Shown here piece by piece: positions 14,765 to 17,443 of a stretch of 17,443 nucleotides of DNA (positions are counted from its first letter, which is position 1; each line of letters begins with the position of its first letter). A program made the translations under genes and the position numbers. This DNA is from Planctomycetales bacterium (GTDB lineage: Bacteria > Planctomycetota > Phycisphaerae > SM23-33), in the NCBI GenBank assembly GCA_030592655.1, contig JAUVIQ010000037.1, positions 1 to 17,443 on the forward strand, in the 5' to 3' direction. Under the pieces are notes generated by a model. The model did not search any database. It was not told the origin of the DNA and saw only the letters and a list, made by a program, of their open reading frames with translations.

Positions 14765-16138
14765 ATGAAACGGAGCCTGGTTGCTGTTGTCGCGGCGGGT
14801 GTTTTACTATCTCTTGGGGTTTCGGTCTTTGCCGACACGCTGAAAACCAAGGACGGACGGGTTTTCGAAGGCAGAGTTATCGAGCAGGGCGACGATAAGG
14901 TTATCTTTGAGGTTCATCGTTTCGGAGCGACGATGAGGATGACTTTTCGACCACAGGAGGTCGCCGGTATAACCAAGGGTGAAATTAAGACCAAGCCGGT
15001 CAAACCGGTCAAGCCCAAAAAGAAAGCCTCGACGATCGAGATCCCCCCGGAGCCGAAGGCGCCGCCGATTGTCAAGTATGACAAGCCGACATATTACATC
15101 ATTCCATTCGAAGGCAAAGTGGGTACGAAGGTTTTGGCTACGTATCTGGAGCGATCCTTCGAAGACGCGCTGAAACGCAAGCCTACTGTTGTATTGATTA
15201 TGTTCGATTCGCCCGGCGGGTTGGTCCAGGAAGTGAGCAAACTCGTTGCGGTGATAAAAAAGTACAACGGCCGGCTGAGAATAGTCGCTTACGTGCGGAG
15301 CGCGCTGTCGGCTGCGGCGATAACCTCTCTGGCGTGCAAGGAGATTTACCTTGAGCCCCAGGCGATTTTCGGTGCGGCGACCGCCTACAAAACGACCGCT
15401 TTCGGTATGCCCAAGGCGGTTTCTGAGAAGTTCCAGTCGGTCTGGCGTGCCCAGGCCCGCGTCGCCGCGGAAATCGGCGGACACAGCCAGATGATTGCCG
15501 AGGCAATGATCGACGCCAGGATGGAACTGACTTTCACCAGGGAAACCAACGGTGATATTATCATTGAGCCGGGAGGCCTGAACACAAATCGAAGCCGCAA
15601 GGGTAAGGGTGCCCCAAAGGTGCTCACCACCAAAGGTAAATTACTGACGCTGACGGCAAGTGAAGTCGTTGAATGTGGCTTGGGCAATGGTGTTGTTGAC
15701 GGTTACAAGCAACTCGGTAAAAAGATAGACTTGACCGGTTGGGTCGAGTGTAAGGGGCATGCTGTTGGCTTGGCCGAGCATTGGAAAAAGGCGCTATCGG
15801 CCTACATGAAGGGAATTAACGACCTGGGGATAGAATTTAACCGGAATATGAAAAAGGCGATGGAGAATAATCCCGAAACACCAAAGATTCCCTACAGATA
15901 CTACAAAAGGACCGGAAAATTCGCTCCGGAGTCTCGTCGGCGATGGCGGAATCATTCCCGAAAACAGGCAATCTGGTTGTTGAAAGCGGAGAAGAACATC
16001 ACCGAAGCGATCAAAATGGTCCAAAAACTCGAACAACTCTCCAGCGTTGCAGAAAACCTGGAAGGCCTGCGCAAGCACATCAATAACGCCCGTATGGACG
16101 TTATTAGCAACATGAACAAGAAAGGCCCCGACGGCTGA
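14765..16138 (+). CDS. Secreted NfeD/ClpP-like serine protease homologue
   Basis: 457 residues: signal peptide (cleavage near Ala23), a short beta domain (about 24-70, DGRVFEGRVIE type), a Lys/Pro-rich linker, a ClpP/crotonase-fold domain (about 105-315) and a helical C-terminal region (about 340-457). The protease domain carries FDSPGG (148-152), an ALSAAA segment with Ser182 in the nucleophile position, FGAATA (about 202-207), and SEKF with Lys222 where NfeD1b/1510-type proteases have their catalytic lysine, so a Ser-Lys dyad looks intact. It lacks the C-terminal membrane and OB domains of full NfeD. These enzymes cleave hydrophobic stretches of membrane proteins such as stomatin/prohibitin homologues. 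AAAGGG lies eight bases before the ATG and a good promoter lies upstream. The C-terminal helical part is not recognised. Confidence 0.78.
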   Translation: MKRSLVAVVAAGVLLSLGVSVFADTLKTKDGRVFEGRVIEQGDDKVIFEVHRFGATMRMTFRPQEVAGITKGEIKTKPVKPVKPKKKASTIEIPPEPKAPPIVKYDKPTYYIIPFEGKVGTKVLATYLERSFEDALKRKPTVVLIMFDSPGGLVQEVSKLVAVIKKYNGRLRIVAYVRSALSAAAITSLACKEIYLEPQAIFGAATAYKTTAFGMPKAVSEKFQSVWRAQARVAAEIGGHSQMIAEAMIDARMELTFTRETNGDIIIEPGGLNTNRSRKGKGAPKVLTTKGKLLTLTASEVVECGLGNGVVDGYKQLGKKIDLTGWVECKGHAVGLAEHWKKALSAYMKGINDLGIEFNRNMKKAMENNPETPKIPYRYYKRTGKFAPESRRRWRNHSRKQAIWLLKAEKNITEAIKMVQKLEQLSSVAENLEGLRKHINNARMDVISNMNKKGPDG

Positions 16139-16204
16139 TAAGTCCAGCGGACTCGCCGGATCGAAACCTTCAAAGACACAAGCCCAGGCAAGGGAGATAC
16201 CGTC

Positions 16205-17164
16205 ATGCGGACAACTATTGCAATTCCGGTGGTTGCGATATTGGTTGTTGCGGTTTTATTTGTATTTATCGGAAACGGAGCCGACCCTGTTTCCGTCGGC
16301 CAGACGTCCACCCGGAATTCCCCTTGCAGTACGCTCGCTGATTTGAGCGAAATTGCAGGCTGGCGGGGCGCTGCGGTCAATTCGCCCGATACGTTCCGGT
16401 TCGTAATTCTTTCGGACCGCACGGGCAGGCACATCCCCGGTCTGTGGGCCCAAGCCGTCAAGGAGACCAACCGCCTCAAGCCCGATTTCGTTATGTTCAT
16501 CGGCGACCTGATAGAGGGATACACCAACGACGAGAAAAAAATCCGCCGCCAGTGGACCCACATCGACGCGATAACGCAAAGGCTCGACGCGCCGTTCTTC
16601 TATTGCCCCGGAAACCACGACGTGATGCCGGACGCCTGCCGGAAGATTTATACCCAACTGCACGGCGTCAACGGTAAGGCGTGGTACTCGTTCGATTATC
16701 GCCGATGCCATTTCCTTATCGCCGACAGTTCAGCCATGATCGGAAAGGACAAAAAACTCGCCGAGGAGCAGTGGGCTTGGCTGAAAAAGGATCTCGCTGG
16801 CGCTAATAAGGTCTGCGAGCACGTCTTTGTCTTCATTCATCACCCGATGTTCTCCGGTAAGAGCAGGCCGCACTGGAAGCGTCTGCGGGCGATGCTGGAT
16901 GCGGAGAAGACGACCGTCTTTTCAGGGCACTGGCACACTCTCAGTTACGGCCTCCAGGACGGAGTTTCGTATTATGTTCTCTCTGCCACTGCGGGCGGTT
17001 CGGGCGGTGCGCTGGCCAAGCCGAACCGCAAGGCCGGCGAGTTCCAGTCCTACGCTCACGTGGTGGTCGATGGGGGCAAAGCGACGATCTCGTTTATCCC
17101 GCTCGGAGAGGTCCTTCCGCACGATTTCGTCAACCGCAGTGATAAAAGATCATCAAATCCCTGA
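16205..17164 (+). CDS. Membrane-anchored calcineurin-like metallophosphoesterase
   Basis: 319 residues with an N-terminal hydrophobic anchor (about 5-23) and an extracytoplasmic phosphoesterase domain. Metal-site motifs in order: SDRTG (Asp71), GDLIEG (Asp101), GNHD (136-139), HHP (212-214) and GHWH (241-244). The first block lacks the usual D-x-H histidine, which may alter one metal or proton-transfer ligand. The substrate is unknown; the family includes nucleotidases, phosphodiesterases and purple-acid-phosphatase-like enzymes. GGGAG precedes the ATG at about ten bases. A second, closely related gene begins 125 bases downstream, so this is a tandem duplicate pair. It starts 66 bases after the protease gene on the same strand and may share its transcript. 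Confidence 0.85.
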   Translation: MRTTIAIPVVAILVVAVLFVFIGNGADPVSVGQTSTRNSPCSTLADLSEIAGWRGAAVNSPDTFRFVILSDRTGRHIPGLWAQAVKETNRLKPDFVMFIGDLIEGYTNDEKKIRRQWTHIDAITQRLDAPFFYCPGNHDVMPDACRKIYTQLHGVNGKAWYSFDYRRCHFLIADSSAMIGKDKKLAEEQWAWLKKDLAGANKVCEHVFVFIHHPMFSGKSRPHWKRLRAMLDAEKTTVFSGHWHTLSYGLQDGVSYYVLSATAGGSGGALAKPNRKAGEFQSYAHVVVDGGKATISFIPLGEVLPHDFVNRSDKRSSNP

Positions 17165-17188
17165 TGGCGACAGCGATGGCGATGGCCG

Positions 17189-17275
17189 AAGCGCTATTGC
17201 AAACCGAAGGCAAAGTGCGCAGACTGTCCGCTGGAACACCTGCCGCACGATTTCGTCAACCGCAGTGGCAAATAA
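17189..17275 (+). pseudogene. Chimeric remnant: glycosylase-gene tail fused to phosphoesterase-gene tail
   Basis: Bases 17195-17250 match the 3' part of the glycosylase-like gene (14588-14643) at 52 of 56 positions. The four differences are all third-base synonymous, and the same cysteine pattern YCKPKAKCADCPL is kept. At a shared CCGCACGA the sequence switches to bases 17243-17267, identical over 25 bases to the end of the phosphoesterase gene (17117-17141). The frame then ends in TAA at 17273. There is no start and no upstream glycosylase sequence before about 17189. It is a scar of past recombination or gene loss in the gap between the tandem phosphoesterase genes. Confidence 0.75.
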
Positions 17276-17289
17276 GAGGAGATACCGTT

Positions 17290-17443
17290 ATGCCGAAGAC
17301 TGTCATAATTCTGATGAGTGTGCTTTTATCAGGCCTGATCGGCTGCACGCCCGGCACCCCGACCGACTTGAGCGAAATTGCCGGTTGGCGGGGTGCAGCG
17401 CCCAATTCGCCCGATACGTTCCGGTTCGTTATCCTCTCGGACC
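17290..17443 (+). CDS. Second metallophosphoesterase paralogue, lipoprotein form (5' part)
   Basis: Only 51 codons are in the window; the gene runs off the right edge. It opens with a lipoprotein signal with lipobox LIGC (Cys19), then a short Thr/Pro spacer, and then a segment that matches the upstream phosphoesterase at 25 of 26 residues (from DLSEIAGWRG to VILSD). The first metal-site aspartate is the last full codon present. GAGGAG about nine bases before the ATG and the GATACCGT context copy that of the upstream gene, so both ribosome site and coding part were duplicated. The paralogue differs mainly in its anchor: a lipid-modified cysteine here against a transmembrane segment there, which implies a different membrane location. 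Confidence 0.85.
   Translation, partial: MPKTVIILMSVLLSGLIGCTPGTPTDLSEIAGWRGAAPNSPDTFRFVILSD

Overview
The window looks like a piece of a Planctomycetota chromosome, probably Phycisphaerae-like. This is inferred from gene content, not from a marker gene. The signs are a PEP-CTERM surface protein, a lipoprotein with tandem secretin-type STN domains, Thr/Pro/Gln-rich linkers behind signal peptides, a planctomycete-style GT-C membrane protein, and several families of short palindromic repeats in and between genes. No rRNA, tRNA, CRISPR array or transposase gene was seen. The only gaps without a gene are short (under about 225 bases), and most of them hold a promoter or a palindromic repeat.

Layout. 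Bases 1-936 hold the tail of an ABC-transporter ATPase and a VTT/DedA-like membrane protein, separated by a small repeat element that appears to have duplicated their former overlap. Bases 1124-3622 encode a large lipoprotein (Ig-like modules, two STN domains, a LolA-like C-terminus) that carries a palindromic repeat in frame. On the minus strand, 7483-3695 encodes a polytopic GT-C-type protein and then a processive GT2 glycosyltransferase, ending in a strong intrinsic terminator. From 7585 the plus strand carries a probable operon: a TlpA-like thioredoxin, a coiled-coil lipoprotein, and an unusual protein that joins an archaeal-type adenylate-kinase-like domain to a nucleoside-deoxyribosyltransferase-like domain. 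The minus strand then carries uvrB, translationally coupled (ATGA) to a small membrane protein.

From 12728 to the end come a PEP-CTERM protein behind a consensus promoter, a Phd/YefM antitoxin without an intact toxin but with a regular GTAC operator-like array, an endonuclease III/MagIII-like DNA glycosylase homologue, a NfeD/ClpP-like secreted serine protease homologue, and two tandem calcineurin-like phosphoesterases, the second cut by the window end. Between the two phosphoesterases lies a chimeric scar: the tail of a glycosylase gene copy joined to the tail of a phosphoesterase gene copy.

Themes. Most products are envelope, secreted or lipoprotein factors, with two DNA-repair genes among them. 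The most notable signal is the density of different palindromic (REP/MITE-like) elements: at least five kinds in 17 kb, one spliced into a coding sequence and one inserted at a gene overlap. The best candidates for undescribed biology are the kinase-like/deoxyribosyltransferase-like fusion, the antitoxin operator array, and the ways these repeats have entered genes while keeping them readable.
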